Part shown: piece by piece, positions 7,081-13,789 of the stretch | Position numbering within the stretch: the stretch's first letter is position 1 | Layout: every line of letters begins with the position of its first letter | Source: a virus | IMG/VR virus record: IMGVR_UViG_3300027985_000560 | Coordinates: 1 to 31,236 of that record | Length of the DNA stretch: 31,236 nt | Direction: 5' to 3' (one strand) | Notes under the pieces: model-generated | Databases searched by the model: none | Told to the model about the DNA's origin: nothing | Seen by the model: the letters and a program-made list of their open reading frames with translations, nothing else | Program-made: the position numbers and the translations under genes

Positions 7081-7316
7081 CGGATCGGCTCCGGCGCAAC
7101 GAGATCCCGCCAGTCGGGGTCGGACAGCACCGGACCCGGTGGCGGGCCGTAGAGGCACTCCATCGCGGTCGGGCAGCAGCTGTTCTCCGGGCAGTGCTGC
7201 ACACCGGGCAATGCCGGGTCGTCGTCGGCCCGGGCGATGAAGATGCCGCCCAGTGCGGACGTGATGCCCCCGGCGACCACAGCGGCCACCACGACATCTC
7301 TCAGGTTGCGATTCAT
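7077..7316 (-). CDS. Small exported or membrane-anchored Cys-rich protein, 79 aa
   Basis: The N-terminus MNRNLRDVVVAAVVAGGITSALGGIF followed by IARADDD looks like a signal peptide or signal anchor, with possible cleavage after ARA. The mature part is short, Pro-rich and has Cys at HCPENSCC and MEC, suggesting disulfides outside the cytoplasm. The function is unknown. It is translationally coupled to neighbours at both ends (ATGA). Confidence 0.7.
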   Translation of the reverse strand: MNRNLRDVVVAAVVAGGITSALGGIFIARADDDPALPGVQHCPENSCCPTAMECLYGPPPGPVLSDPDWRDLVAPEPIR

Positions 7317-7573
7317 GCTTCTTCTCCTGTCTCGTAAGGTGTTCTCAGATACCGGATTTCGAAGCCCGGCACGTTCAGGTCGATGTCGTTCGCGTCCATC
7401 GTGAGTCTTACCCATATCTCCACGCCCTCGTCGGGATACTGGTTGGCCCACTGACGCTCGACCTCCTTCTTGTACGCCGCCATCGCGGCCTGCTCCATCG
7501 CCTCGACGATCGCCTGGTAGTCCAGGTAGACGATCTTGGGTTTGGGCTTTCTACGCCAGAAGCGCCAGTTCAC
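7313..7573 (-). CDS. Hypothetical protein, 86 aa
   Basis: The GTG start overlaps the upstream stop as GTGA. The product has a basic N-terminus (MNWRFWRRKPKPK), then an amphipathic helix (AIVEAMEQAAMAAYKKEVERQW) and strand-rich C-terminal half. No family is recognised. Its position in a run of coupled small genes argues that it is real. Confidence 0.65.
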   Translation of the reverse strand: MNWRFWRRKPKPKIVYLDYQAIVEAMEQAAMAAYKKEVERQWANQYPDEGVEIWVRLTMDANDIDLNVPGFEIRYLRTPYETGEEA

Positions 7574-8034
7574 TTCTCCTTCTCTCCGGTGTACGGAACC
7601 CGTACACCCTGTTCTACGAGGGAGACCTGGCGGGCCAGGTCCATCGCCTCGGCGATGACCTTCTCCGGTGTCCACCGAGTGACATTGTCGGCGTAGAGAT
7701 ACCGGCTGGAGATGCCCAGCTTGTCGTAGGCAGCGGGCCACCAGTCCCAGGCGTGGGCGGTATCGAAACCGATCCACGGATGCTGGGCATAGGTAACCCC
7801 GCCGTGCACGGTGAGCACCTCGTCGAGAGGGGCCCACCCGAATTCATCGCTCCCCGGCTTGGGGAATCCACTGCTCCACGGGTGACCCTCGGGCACCATC
7901 GCATAGCCGTTGATGCCCACTGCCGGCGACTCGGCAGTCGCCCAGACGACGCCGCAGTGCACGCCGATCGCCAGCGGCTCCCGCTCGAACTCCTCGCAGA
8001 ACCGCTTCAGACCGGAACTCAGTTGGTCACTCAT
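7570..8034 (-). CDS. Conserved phage protein with GVTYA..PWIGFDTAHA signature, 154 aa
   Basis: The central region VHGGVTYAQ..PWIGFDTAHAWD and the following ADNVTRWTPEKVIAEAMDLARQ resemble a domain of unknown function I recall from many phages ('HGG[LIV]T[YF]....GFD.aHagD', then a helix with E..LA.Q). Its biochemical role is unknown. The last residues (GVRVPYTGEKEK) are encoded across a dyad repeat at 7588-7608, so the repeat has become part of the coding sequence. The start MSDQLSSG overlaps the upstream stop by 4 bp. Confidence 0.72.
   Translation of the reverse strand: MSDQLSSGLKRFCEEFEREPLAIGVHCGVVWATAESPAVGINGYAMVPEGHPWSSGFPKPGSDEFGWAPLDEVLTVHGGVTYAQHPWIGFDTAHAWDWWPAAYDKLGISSRYLYADNVTRWTPEKVIAEAMDLARQVSLVEQGVRVPYTGEKEK
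7588..7608. repeat. Dispersed dyad repeat, copy 3 (AAC core), inside a gene 3' end
   Basis: A full TGTACGG-NNN-CCGTACA dyad with AAC on the plus strand, the reverse of the GTT core used at most intergenic copies. It is translated as VRVPYT at the C-terminus of the 154-aa protein. Confidence 0.95.
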
Positions 8035-8315
8035 GATCCCTCCTTCTCGATCAGCCGCAGGATGGCACCCGTCAGTATGTTGACTGCCGTCCAGCCGAAC
8101 TCCGTACTGTCTTCGGTGATGGCGCTCAGGCCGCGCTTGAGCATCATCGCCACTATCGGATGAGCCTGCCCCGGCATGCGTTTGACGACCTCGGTGGCAG
8201 CCTCGATCGCCCCGTCCAGCATCTCCAGGTAGGGCTGCACCTCCTGGTCGACCTGAGCGGTCATCGCGATGATCCCCCGCTGGATCTCCTCCATGCTCAT
8301 GCCCTCGGGGTTCAT
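8031..8315 (-). CDS. Hypothetical helical protein, 94 aa
   Basis: The start MNPEGMSMEEIQRG follows GGGGGAGG and overlaps the upstream stop as TGATG. It is predicted to be all helical with acidic and Met-rich faces. There are no recognised motifs. Coupled on both sides to neighbours of unknown function. Confidence 0.7.
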   Translation of the reverse strand: MNPEGMSMEEIQRGIIAMTAQVDQEVQPYLEMLDGAIEAATEVVKRMPGQAHPIVAMMLKRGLSAITEDSTEFGWTAVNILTGAILRLIEKEGS

Positions 8316-8656
8316 CAGTGCCTCCCCCACGTCGCGCCGCCGTCATGGCTGTGCAGGCCGGTGGCCACCGCCTTCTTGTCCACCGCGCGACCGGCCAGCC
8401 GCTCGGCCTGCATGATCGCCTGCTTGGCCTTGTGCGAGCCGCTGGACATGATGCGCCGGTAGACGCAGGCGTCGGTGAGGCCGTCGCGCACGTCGTCGGG
8501 GATGCCGACGAACACCACACCGCCGGTGCGCTTGTCCACCTTCACCTTCGCGCTGCCCAGGGCGAGCAGCTTGTCGATCCGCTCCCCGGCCTTGCGCACC
8601 TCCAGGGCGCGCTCGGCCATCGTCTGCTGCGGCTTGAGCCGCGTGTTGCAGGGCAT
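8315..8656 (-). CDS. Hypothetical basic protein with His-rich C-terminus, 113 aa
   Basis: The start MPCNTRLKPQQTMAER follows CGAAAGGAGAAC. A strand pair (KVKVDKRTGGVVFVGIP) is followed by basic helices and a C-terminal ATGLHSHDGGATWGRH. It might bind nucleic acid or metal, but no family is recognised. The start codon lies two bases downstream of the stop of a 35-aa membrane peptide. Confidence 0.68.
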   Translation of the reverse strand: MPCNTRLKPQQTMAERALEVRKAGERIDKLLALGSAKVKVDKRTGGVVFVGIPDDVRDGLTDACVYRRIMSSGSHKAKQAIMQAERLAGRAVDKKAVATGLHSHDGGATWGRH

Positions 8657-8657
8657 A

Positions 8658-8765
8658 TCAGTTCTCCTTTCGGTGGCGCGCCGAGAGTCCCCGGATCGCG
8701 CGTGAGTTGTTGATGCTGGCGAACGCGAGCACGACGATGGCCGCACTCTGCAGGAGGTCGACCAT
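8658..8765 (-). CDS. Tiny membrane protein, 35 aa
   Basis: An ATG overlapping the upstream stop (TGATG) opens a 35-codon frame. It has one hydrophobic segment (LLQSAAIVVLAFASI) followed by a basic tail (RAIRGLSARHRKEN). This is the usual look of a single-pass N-out/C-in phage micro-protein. It fills an otherwise empty gap exactly, and its 3' end carries the ribosome binding site of the next gene. Confidence 0.65.
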   Translation of the reverse strand: MVDLLQSAAIVVLAFASINNSRAIRGLSARHRKEN

Positions 8766-9514
8766 CAGCTGGCCTCCATCACGTCAAAATCCAGCGCGCG
8801 GCCGCTCGACAGGTCGCCCAGCTCGACCTCGTCCAGCTCGAGGTCGAAGTCCAGGAACGTGTTGCGGGCCGACTCCAGCGCGTCGATGGCCGCCTCGTCG
8901 ATCTCGATGGCCGCCTGCTCTCCGGCCTTGACGATCTTCTTGCACGCCTCCCCGGCCGCCTCCACCGCAGACGCGATCGCCTTGCCCGCCTCCGGCGACA
9001 GCATCCGCCCGACGTCCTTGGTCTTGCGGATGATGGCACGCACCTTCTCGACGTTGAGTTCCTCCAGGCCGGTCTGCATGTCGACCATGAACTTCTCCAC
9101 CTCGGTGAACAGCGCCCGCGCGGTGTTAACGTCGTCGGCGACGATCTCCCCGCAGACCACGTTCACCCCGATGTTGGTGTAGACCGCGGTGGAGTTGAAC
9201 TCGCGGGCCATCAGGCGGGCCTGCCGGATCGCCTCGTTCAGCTCGTCGCGGCGCTCGACCGGGCAGATCAGCCCGTGTTCGGACTTGACGCACAGCTTGC
9301 GGATCAGATAGCTGGCCTGGCCGACCACCTGGGTGGCCTCCTTCGCCTCCTCGGGGTCGAACACCGTCTTGGTGGTGTCCCACCGGGACAGTTCAGCGCC
9401 GCTGACGGTCCGGTGCGGACGCTCGATGTCCTGCTTGTAGTAGCGCACGTTGCCCCGCTGGCTGGTCTTGAGCGACACCAGGATTCCGGCGCGCAGGGTA
9501 CGGATCTCGTTCAT
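8765..9514 (-). CDS. AAA-ATPase-associated hypothetical protein, 249 aa
   Basis: Starts MNEIRTLRAGILVSLKTSQRGN after GAGAGAAGAA. N-terminal strands are followed by long helices and an acidic C-terminus (ALDFDVMEAS). It lies directly downstream of the AAA ATPase gene. Pairs of an AAA ATPase and a helical partner of about 250-300 aa (for example DUF3150-type) recur in phages, and the layout here is reminiscent of that, but I cannot confirm family membership by eye. A role as substrate adaptor or cofactor of the ATPase is inference. Confidence 0.7.
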   Translation of the reverse strand: MNEIRTLRAGILVSLKTSQRGNVRYYKQDIERPHRTVSGAELSRWDTTKTVFDPEEAKEATQVVGQASYLIRKLCVKSEHGLICPVERRDELNEAIRQARLMAREFNSTAVYTNIGVNVVCGEIVADDVNTARALFTEVEKFMVDMQTGLEELNVEKVRAIIRKTKDVGRMLSPEAGKAIASAVEAAGEACKKIVKAGEQAAIEIDEAAIDALESARNTFLDFDLELDEVELGDLSSGRALDFDVMEAS

Positions 9515-9541
9515 TTCTTCTCTCCTTCTCTCTGTGGGTTG

Positions 9542-9562
9542 GGTGTACGGATTCCGTACACC
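9542..9562. repeat. Dispersed dyad repeat, copy 4 (ATT core)
   Basis: A perfect dyad in the 122-bp gap between the AAA ATPase gene and its partner, immediately upstream of the partner's ribosome binding site. Confidence 0.95.
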
Positions 9563-9586
9563 CCGGGGTGTTCCATCACCCCACCA

Positions 9587-9630
9587 GCACGCACCGACAG
9601 AATCCCTCCCGGCGGTGCGGCTGAGTGGTG
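9587..9630 (-). repeat. Connector module A (GCACCG...CGGTGC hairpin family)
   Basis: One of five related intergenic sequences beginning GCACGCACCGACAG on the plus strand. The 6-bp arms GCACCG/CGGTGC enclose about 16 nt containing CTCCCGG. It lies directly after the AAA ATPase stop and before the dyad, as in the other copies. Confidence 0.8.
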
Positions 9631-9636
9631 ATCGAC

Positions 9637-11307
9637 TCAGAAGTCGAGCAGGCGTGCGCCCGCCCGTTCGGTGGTGGCGGTCTCGACAGCGTCGGGACGG
9701 GTGGCGGGCTTGGCCCGTCCCGTCCAGGTTTCGCGCAGCTTGGCGATCTTCTCCGCGCTGGTCCTGGCCAGCGGGATCACGCCCCGTGCCGCTTCCAGCA
9801 GGTCGTCGGTGGTGACCTCGCGGGCACCGTCGGCGAATGCGGCGAACATGGCGTCGTGTTCGATCAGGGCCGCGATCTCCGCGCCGGTGAACGACTCGGT
9901 GGCGGCGGCCACCTTGTCCAGGTCGATGCCCAGCTTCTCGGCATCGCGCCCGTTGCTGCGCAGGGTGGCCGTGACGATGGCGGCACGCTCGACCGCCGTG
10001 GGCAGGTCGATGAACCAGATGTCGTCGAAGCGCCCTTTGCGCAGGAACTCCGGCGGCAGCTTGGACGGGTCGTTGGCCGTCATGATGACGAACGCCTGAC
10101 TGGTGCGGTCCTGCATCCAGGTCAGAATCGCCCCCAGCGCATCAGCGGACACGCCGCCGTCCGCGCTGCCGGACACCGCACCCTCCAGTGCCTTCTCGAC
10201 CTCGTCGACGTAGACGATGACCTGGCCCAGCGCGTCGATCCTGGCAAAGCCCTGCCGCAGCCGAGCCTCCGACTCGCCGACGTACTTGCCCTTCATCGCG
10301 TTGAGGTCCAGCCGCACCACCGGCCAGCCCCACTCGGAGCCGAGCGCCTGGCAGGACATCGTCTTCCCGCAGCCGCTCACCCCGAGCAGCAGCCAACCGC
10401 TGGGTGACTTCAGGCCGTACTTGCGGGCCTCGGGCGAGTAGGCCATCAGCGTTCTGGCCCCCGCCACCTTGAGGTTCTCCAGCCCGCCAACGGCGGCGAA
10501 CCCGCCGGGCCTCTTCGGGTAGTACGTCATCGCGGGATCCTGGTCGACCAACCGTTTCTTCTCGACGGCGATCGCCTCGGTGTCGATGGTGTTCGACTCG
10601 ATCAGCGACCGGGAGAAGGTGGTCTGGATCTCCTGACTGGACAGGCCCACCGCGGCGTCGATGGCGGCATCGCGCGTTTTCTTCAGTTCGCGGATCACCT
10701 TGCGCCGCAACGGTTTCTCGTCGGTGTCGGGCAGCACGTTGACCGCCTTGTCCAGGATCGAGCCGATCTCGTCGCGGTCGGGCAGCGGCCACTCGATCAC
10801 CTTCAGCTCACCGTTGGACAGTTCGGGCGGCGGCGAATTGGGCGACAGGATGATGATCGCCTGCGCCGTGTTGGACGGGGTGTAGGCCAGCCCGTCGGGC
10901 CGCAGCATGTTCTGGAGCTTACGCAGGGTGAGCGCACCGCCCACCCCCTCCAGCCACGGCCCCAGCGACCGCATGATCCAGACGTTGCGGTCGAGGTCAT
11001 CAGGGTAGCGTTCGGTGGTGGCGCGGGTTTGGATCATGTCCAGCACCTCGTCGGGTCCCTCCGGGCCGTCGTAGGAACTGCGCAACTGCTTGCCGTCGAG
11101 GTTGACGACACCGCGGGCCAGGTCCCAGATCCGGGGAACGGAGGCCGCTCTGGCGATGGCCGGGATCAGGTCCAGTTCGGTGCGGTGCTCGTCGCGGGTG
11201 ATGACCCAGAATCCGGCGCTGCGTGCCCGCAGTTCCAGGGTGACGTCGTCTCCGGCCAGCTGGCCCCTGGTGCGCGGCTTGCTGTCGGTGGTTTTCTTCG
11301 CGGTCAT
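9637..11307 (-). CDS. Ycf46-like AAA ATPase, 556 aa
   Basis: The C-terminal half is an AAA module: GVSGCGKT (Walker A, about residue 314), then KGKYVGESEARLRQGFARI. VIVYVDEVEKAL is Walker B, TANDP is sensor 1, and PPEFLRKGRFDDIWFIDLP carries the arginine-finger region. The preceding segment YYPKRPGGFAAVGGLENLK and the N-terminal domain with VWIMRSLGPWL match the Ycf46/FtsH-like layout. Such ATPases remodel protein or nucleoprotein complexes, but the phage substrate is unknown. The start MTAKKTT is chosen because upstream in-frame codons read through the dyad and leader stem-loop. It is the first gene after promoter 11388-11416. Confidence 0.85.
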   Translation of the reverse strand: MTAKKTTDSKPRTRGQLAGDDVTLELRARSAGFWVITRDEHRTELDLIPAIARAASVPRIWDLARGVVNLDGKQLRSSYDGPEGPDEVLDMIQTRATTERYPDDLDRNVWIMRSLGPWLEGVGGALTLRKLQNMLRPDGLAYTPSNTAQAIIILSPNSPPPELSNGELKVIEWPLPDRDEIGSILDKAVNVLPDTDEKPLRRKVIRELKKTRDAAIDAAVGLSSQEIQTTFSRSLIESNTIDTEAIAVEKKRLVDQDPAMTYYPKRPGGFAAVGGLENLKVAGARTLMAYSPEARKYGLKSPSGWLLLGVSGCGKTMSCQALGSEWGWPVVRLDLNAMKGKYVGESEARLRQGFARIDALGQVIVYVDEVEKALEGAVSGSADGGVSADALGAILTWMQDRTSQAFVIMTANDPSKLPPEFLRKGRFDDIWFIDLPTAVERAAIVTATLRSNGRDAEKLGIDLDKVAAATESFTGAEIAALIEHDAMFAAFADGAREVTTDDLLEAARGVIPLARTSAEKIAKLRETWTGRAKPATRPDAVETATTERAGARLLDF

Positions 11308-11330
11308 GTTCTCTCTTTCTCTCTCGTCAG

Positions 11331-11351
11331 GGTGTACGGGTTCCGTACACC
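11331..11351. repeat. Dispersed dyad repeat, copy 5 (GTT core)
   Basis: A full dyad in the 5' leader of the AAA ATPase gene, between the leader stem-loop and the ribosome binding site. Confidence 0.95.
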
Positions 11352-11360
11352 TTCGGAATC

Positions 11361-11380
11361 GGAGGCAGACTTCAACCTCC
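11361..11380 (-). other. 5'-terminal leader stem-loop
   Basis: GGAGG/CCTCC arms separated by 10 nt lie directly downstream of the -10 of promoter 11388-11416, so the RNA would begin with this hairpin. The same arms and spacing recur after the promoters at 14684, 17053 and 17740. Confidence 0.75.
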
Positions 11381-11387
11381 ACCTACT

Positions 11388-11416
11388 ATTCTACTCTGGA
11401 CAAGGTCTTGTGTCCA
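11388..11416 (-). promoter_or_regulatory. Leftward SigA-like promoter P2 with variant dyad
   Basis: The minus strand reads TGGACA, 17 bp, TAGAAT. The overlapping dyad is TGGAC-N10-GTCCA, so both arms differ from the TTGAC/GTCAA of the other promoters in a compensating way. Confidence 0.85.
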
Positions 11417-11423
11417 GGGGATA

Positions 11424-11621
11424 TTACATACCGAACTCCTCCTCGTAGGCCGGGAGGTAGTTGCTCGCCGGCTGTGGTGCGCCCATCGCCACCGACGCCA
11501 GCATCCGGCCCTTGAGGTAGGCCAGGTAGCAGGCCGCCTCCACGCTGGGCGCGTCGGCGATTCTGGTGTCGAACTTGCGAACCTGCCTGTCCAGCTTCAT
11601 ATCCGGCTGACAGCCGATCAT
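11424..11621 (-). CDS. Hypothetical protein, 65 aa
   Basis: Begins MIGCQPDMKLDRQVRKFD and overlaps the upstream stop as ATGA. It is mostly helical, ending YEEEFGM. It is the last gene before promoter P2, so it closes the run of small genes that starts at 14603. No function is recognised. Confidence 0.65.
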   Translation of the reverse strand: MIGCQPDMKLDRQVRKFDTRIADAPSVEAACYLAYLKGRMLASVAMGAPQPASNYLPAYEEEFGM

Positions 11622-11803
11622 GCGCAGTTGTCGCAGAGTCTCTGTGCTCGCCTGAGATCATTTTCCCAAACGCCTTGCGCCATCACCCATACGCCGATCT
11701 CATCTACGCGCGCGGCGAAAACGATTTTGCCGACGCGCTTCATGGCGACGTGCGGCCTACCCTTAACGTCCTGCAGCCTGTGCTTGGGCTGTTGAGCGAT
11801 CAT
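11618..11803 (-). CDS. Hypothetical basic protein, 61 aa
   Basis: The start MIAQQPKHRLQDVKGR follows CGAGAGGAGAAGGAA and overlaps the upstream stop as ATGA. A strand-rich middle (KIVFAARVDEIGVWVM) precedes a basic helix and CDNCA at the C-terminus. It could be a small nucleic-acid-binding protein, but there is no specific match. Confidence 0.65.
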   Translation of the reverse strand: MIAQQPKHRLQDVKGRPHVAMKRVGKIVFAARVDEIGVWVMAQGVWENDLRRAQRLCDNCA

Positions 11804-11913
11804 TTCCTTCTCCTCTCGTTGGTGTACGGATTCCGTACAGTGATTTTCGCGGCGACGATCCAGGCGGCGACGAGCGGGCTAAAACCCGCTACCGCCAACA
11901 GAACTGCGCTCAC
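11800..11913 (-). CDS. Tiny membrane protein ending in dyad-encoded residues, 37 aa
   Basis: A GTG overlapping the TGA of the 27-aa frame opens MSAVLLAVAGFSPLVAAWIV, a single hydrophobic segment, followed by AAKITVRNPYTNERRRK. The residues VRNPYT are encoded by a dyad copy (11821-11841), so the repeat is inside the gene. The stop overlaps the next ATG. A longer in-frame extension exists but would overlap two upstream frames, so the coupled GTG start is preferred. Confidence 0.6.
   Translation of the reverse strand: MSAVLLAVAGFSPLVAAWIVAAKITVRNPYTNERRRK
11821..11841. repeat. Dispersed dyad repeat, copy 6 (ATT core, degenerate end)
   Basis: TGTACGG-ATT-CCGTACA is intact, but the outer CC is replaced by GT, so only one outer pair is lost. 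It lies within the 37-aa membrane protein gene. Confidence 0.9.
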
Positions 11914-11993
11914 AGGGGCCTTGCGTGCTGCTCGGCGTCGCGGCGGGCGAACGCCCACGTCCGCAACCAGTGCAGACGCTGCCGCCAGCTCAC
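11910..11993 (-). CDS. Tiny basic protein, 27 aa
   Basis: A GTG overlapping the preceding TGA (GTGA) opens MSWRQRLHWLRTWAFARRDA and ends at a TGA that overlaps the next GTG. The peptide is Trp- and Arg-rich. Support comes only from the two exact start/stop overlaps and the lack of space for another frame. Confidence 0.5.
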   Translation of the reverse strand: MSWRQRLHWLRTWAFARRDAEQHARPL

Positions 11994-12148
11994 GTCTCCT
12001 CCTCGGTGTAGTCGGCCTCGCAGCAGCTGCTGACCCAGACCAGTTGCGAGTCGAAACCCCTTGCGCCCCAATACTCGTAGGCACCGATGCCCAGGTCGAT
12101 CTGGACCGGGCGGCACGGCTCGTCGCACGCCTTGCAGACGGCGGTCAC
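11990..12148 (-). CDS. Cys-rich zinc-ribbon-like protein, 52 aa
   Basis: GTG start in GTGA overlap with the HTH gene and a GGAGGAGAA ribosome site. The sequence has CKAC..C near the N-terminus and SSCCEAD near the C-terminus, giving up to five Cys for a metal site. The middle (IGAYEYWGARGFDSQLVWV) looks like strands. No family is recognised. Confidence 0.65.
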   Translation of the reverse strand: MTAVCKACDEPCRPVQIDLGIGAYEYWGARGFDSQLVWVSSCCEADYTEEET

Positions 12149-12426
12149 TTCTCCTCCTCTTCTTTCATGGTGAGTTGCCGTTCCAGCTCGGCCAGTTGTG
12201 CGCGCAGCTTCTCTGCGCGAGCACGTTTCCGCTCCGTTTGCACACCGAAACGCTGGCGCTGCCACTCCTCCCATTTCTCGGTTCCGGCCCAGAACTTTCT
12301 CCCATCAGGAGTGATGTAGTCCGGTTCCGGCGTGTCCGAGTAACGCACCATCCAGTTGCACAAGGTGGGTTTCGACACGTCGAGCCGCGAGGCTATCTCC
12401 GTCACCCCGTAGACGATCTCGGTCAC
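12145..12426 (-). CDS. MerR/excisionase-type helix-turn-helix protein, 93 aa
   Basis: The N-terminal YGVTEIASRLDVSKPTLCNW matches the first helices of MerR/Xis-type winged HTH domains. It is followed by a wing with DYITPDGRKFW and then W..W. The C-terminal 40 residues form a highly charged coiled-coil segment. It probably binds DNA as a small regulator or directionality factor, but no integrase is visible in this window. The GTG start overlaps the preceding stop (GTGA). Confidence 0.75.
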   Translation of the reverse strand: MTEIVYGVTEIASRLDVSKPTLCNWMVRYSDTPEPDYITPDGRKFWAGTEKWEEWQRQRFGVQTERKRARAEKLRAQLAELERQLTMKEEEEK

Positions 12427-12917
12427 TTCTCCTCCTCTTCTTTCATCAGGCGAGTGTGGACATGCCGCAGATCGTTGTGCCAGACCTCATCCTCGTAAGG
12501 CCCGTTCAAGCTGTCGGCGTCCCAGTCCAGAAGCACATACCTACCGTCGGCCGACGTGCTGATCACAGTGCCGACGAGATCGTCGCTGTATGCCGCCGCG
12601 ACCCTGTCGCGGGTTTGGAAGCGCCAGCCGCGGTCGGCTAGTGCCATGTCGGTCCGGTAGACCTCGAGCAGTAGGGGCAGAAAGTACCCTTCACAGCCGA
12701 CGAGTACCGCACCCTTACGCACGACGTGCTCGTCGCGTTCCTCGGGGGACATATCGGACACATGTCGCCCGCACTCAGGGCAGACCCCGTCAACGTGCGT
12801 GATGTCCTGCCGCAGAAGCAATGACGAGACCCTGCCGCACGCCCATAAGGTATCGGTGCGGATTGCCTCACGCACCGCGGCGTCGGGAAATATCCCGGTG
12901 GGAAATATCCCGGTCAT
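12423..12917 (-). CDS. Hypothetical protein with CPECGRH metal site, 164 aa
   Basis: The sequence has a CPECGRH pair near residue 52 and a C-terminal domain (VGTVISTSADGRYVLLDWD) resembling a small SH3/Tudor-like beta barrel. It ends in an acidic/Lys tail MKEEEEK nearly identical to that of the next gene (MKEEEEK), probably from a local duplication. The N-terminus MTGIFPTGIFP is encoded by a perfect 15-bp tandem duplication. No function is known. Confidence 0.68.
   Translation of the reverse strand: MTGIFPTGIFPDAAVREAIRTDTLWACGRVSSLLLRQDITHVDGVCPECGRHVSDMSPEERDEHVVRKGAVLVGCEGYFLPLLLEVYRTDMALADRGWRFQTRDRVAAAYSDDLVGTVISTSADGRYVLLDWDADSLNGPYEDEVWHNDLRHVHTRLMKEEEEK
12885..12914. repeat. Perfect 15-bp tandem duplication
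   Basis: GGGAAATATCCCGGT occurs twice head to tail. The duplication keeps the frame and doubles the residues TGIFP at the start of the 164-aa protein. Confidence 0.95.
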
Positions 12918-13186
12918 TTCTTCTCCTCCTCGATGAACAGCGCGTTGTTGCGCATGCCGTCCTCGCACCGGCACATGTCGCACGGCGACTTCGAGAAGAA
13001 GTCATCGCCGTCGCACAGCACGACGATGCGCCAGCCGTTCGGGAAGTGCCGGTCGTTCTCGGCGGCGGCGGCGTCCAGGGCGGCGTGAAACCGCTCGGGG
13101 TCGGACACCCCGGAGTCGTCCGCGTTGGCGAACCACATGGTGCAGTCGGGGCACAGCTCGATCGGGAACTCCAGCGTGGTGGTCAT
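12914..13186 (-). CDS. Hypothetical Cys-cluster protein, 90 aa
   Basis: Has LCPDCTMWFANADDSGV at residues 12-28 and SPCDMCRCEDGM near the C-terminus, so two Cys pairs could form a zinc site. The centre (RIVVLCDGDDFFS) is a strand-turn. It starts after GGAGGACAA with an ATGA overlap. I have the impression that similar proteins occur in actinophages, but their role is unknown. Confidence 0.7.
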   Translation of the reverse strand: MTTTLEFPIELCPDCTMWFANADDSGVSDPERFHAALDAAAAENDRHFPNGWRIVVLCDGDDFFSKSPCDMCRCEDGMRNNALFIEEEKK

Positions 13187-13515
13187 TTGTCCTCCTTCTT
13201 CACCGTCCGAATGAACAGCTCGCGGTCGCGGTCATAAGCAAGCTCGTAGCCAGCGGGCAGGGCACAGCGAATGTCATCCTCGATACGCTCGTAGATACCT
13301 TCACGCACGTCGTCAGCCGTGATGTCTTCGTCCGGCCCTTCGGGGAAGGCGCATTCGAGCACATCCTCGTCATCCCTCGTTATGTAGCCGATAACCTCGG
13401 CGGTGAACGTGTCCCAGAATGGAACCTGTTCCTCACCGCTGTCCCTGCGGTGTACCGCGATGGCGGTGTCTGCAGTAGCCGCCACTGAAACAAGGTTCTG
13501 CTCATAGCTATTCAC
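13183..13515 (-). CDS. Hypothetical acidic protein, 110 aa
   Basis: The GTG start lies two bases after the upstream stop, with GAGAGGAGA at good spacing. The protein is acidic in its second half (ECAFPEGPDEDITADDV) with alternating helices and strands. No motif is recognised. Confidence 0.65.
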   Translation of the reverse strand: MNSYEQNLVSVAATADTAIAVHRRDSGEEQVPFWDTFTAEVIGYITRDDEDVLECAFPEGPDEDITADDVREGIYERIEDDIRCALPAGYELAYDRDRELFIRTVKKEDK

Positions 13516-13517
13516 AA

Positions 13518-13694
13518 TCAGATCTCCTCTCCGTGCCAGAACTCCCCGCCGGTGACGCTGCGGTTGTCCAGGCTGAACTCGGCGCGGTACACCCGGCCGA
13601 ACGGCGGGTAGCCCACCCGGTACAGGTCGCCGCCGTCACCCACATAGGCGAACGGCACCTTCTGCACGGTGCCGTGGTCGCGGTGCTTGCTCAT
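13518..13694 (-). CDS. Hypothetical basic protein, 58 aa
   Basis: The start MSKHRDHGTVQKVPF follows GAGAGGAGAAAACC. The product is Tyr/Gly-rich (YVGDGGDLYRVGYPPFGRVYR) and looks like a small beta domain. It is the first gene after a dyad and connector B. The function is unknown. Confidence 0.68.
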   Translation of the reverse strand: MSKHRDHGTVQKVPFAYVGDGGDLYRVGYPPFGRVYRAEFSLDNRSVTGGEFWHGEEI

Positions 13695-13713
13695 GGTTTT
13701 CTCCTCTCGTTGG

Positions 13714-13734
13714 GATGTACGGGTTCCGTACACC
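13714..13734. repeat. Dispersed dyad repeat, copy 7 (GTT core, one outer mismatch)
   Basis: TGTACGG-GTT-CCGTACA with one outer pair lost (GA rather than GG at the left end). It lies between connector B and the 58-aa gene. Confidence 0.95.
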
Positions 13735-13740
13735 TCATCG

Positions 13741-13789
13741 GCACGCACCGACACTGTCACTGGCGGTGCGGCCGAGCGGTGTGCGGTCA
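13741..13789 (-). repeat. Connector module B
   Basis: Shares GCACGCACCGACA and GGCGGTGCGGCCGAGCGGTGT with connectors A, C, D and E. The arms GCACCG/CGGTGC are perfect. The module begins at the stop codon of the 98-aa gene. Confidence 0.82.

Noticed and set aside
12145-12426. Evidence of an integration module
   Set aside because: The excisionase-like HTH alone is not enough. No integrase or attachment site is visible, so lysogeny cannot be judged.
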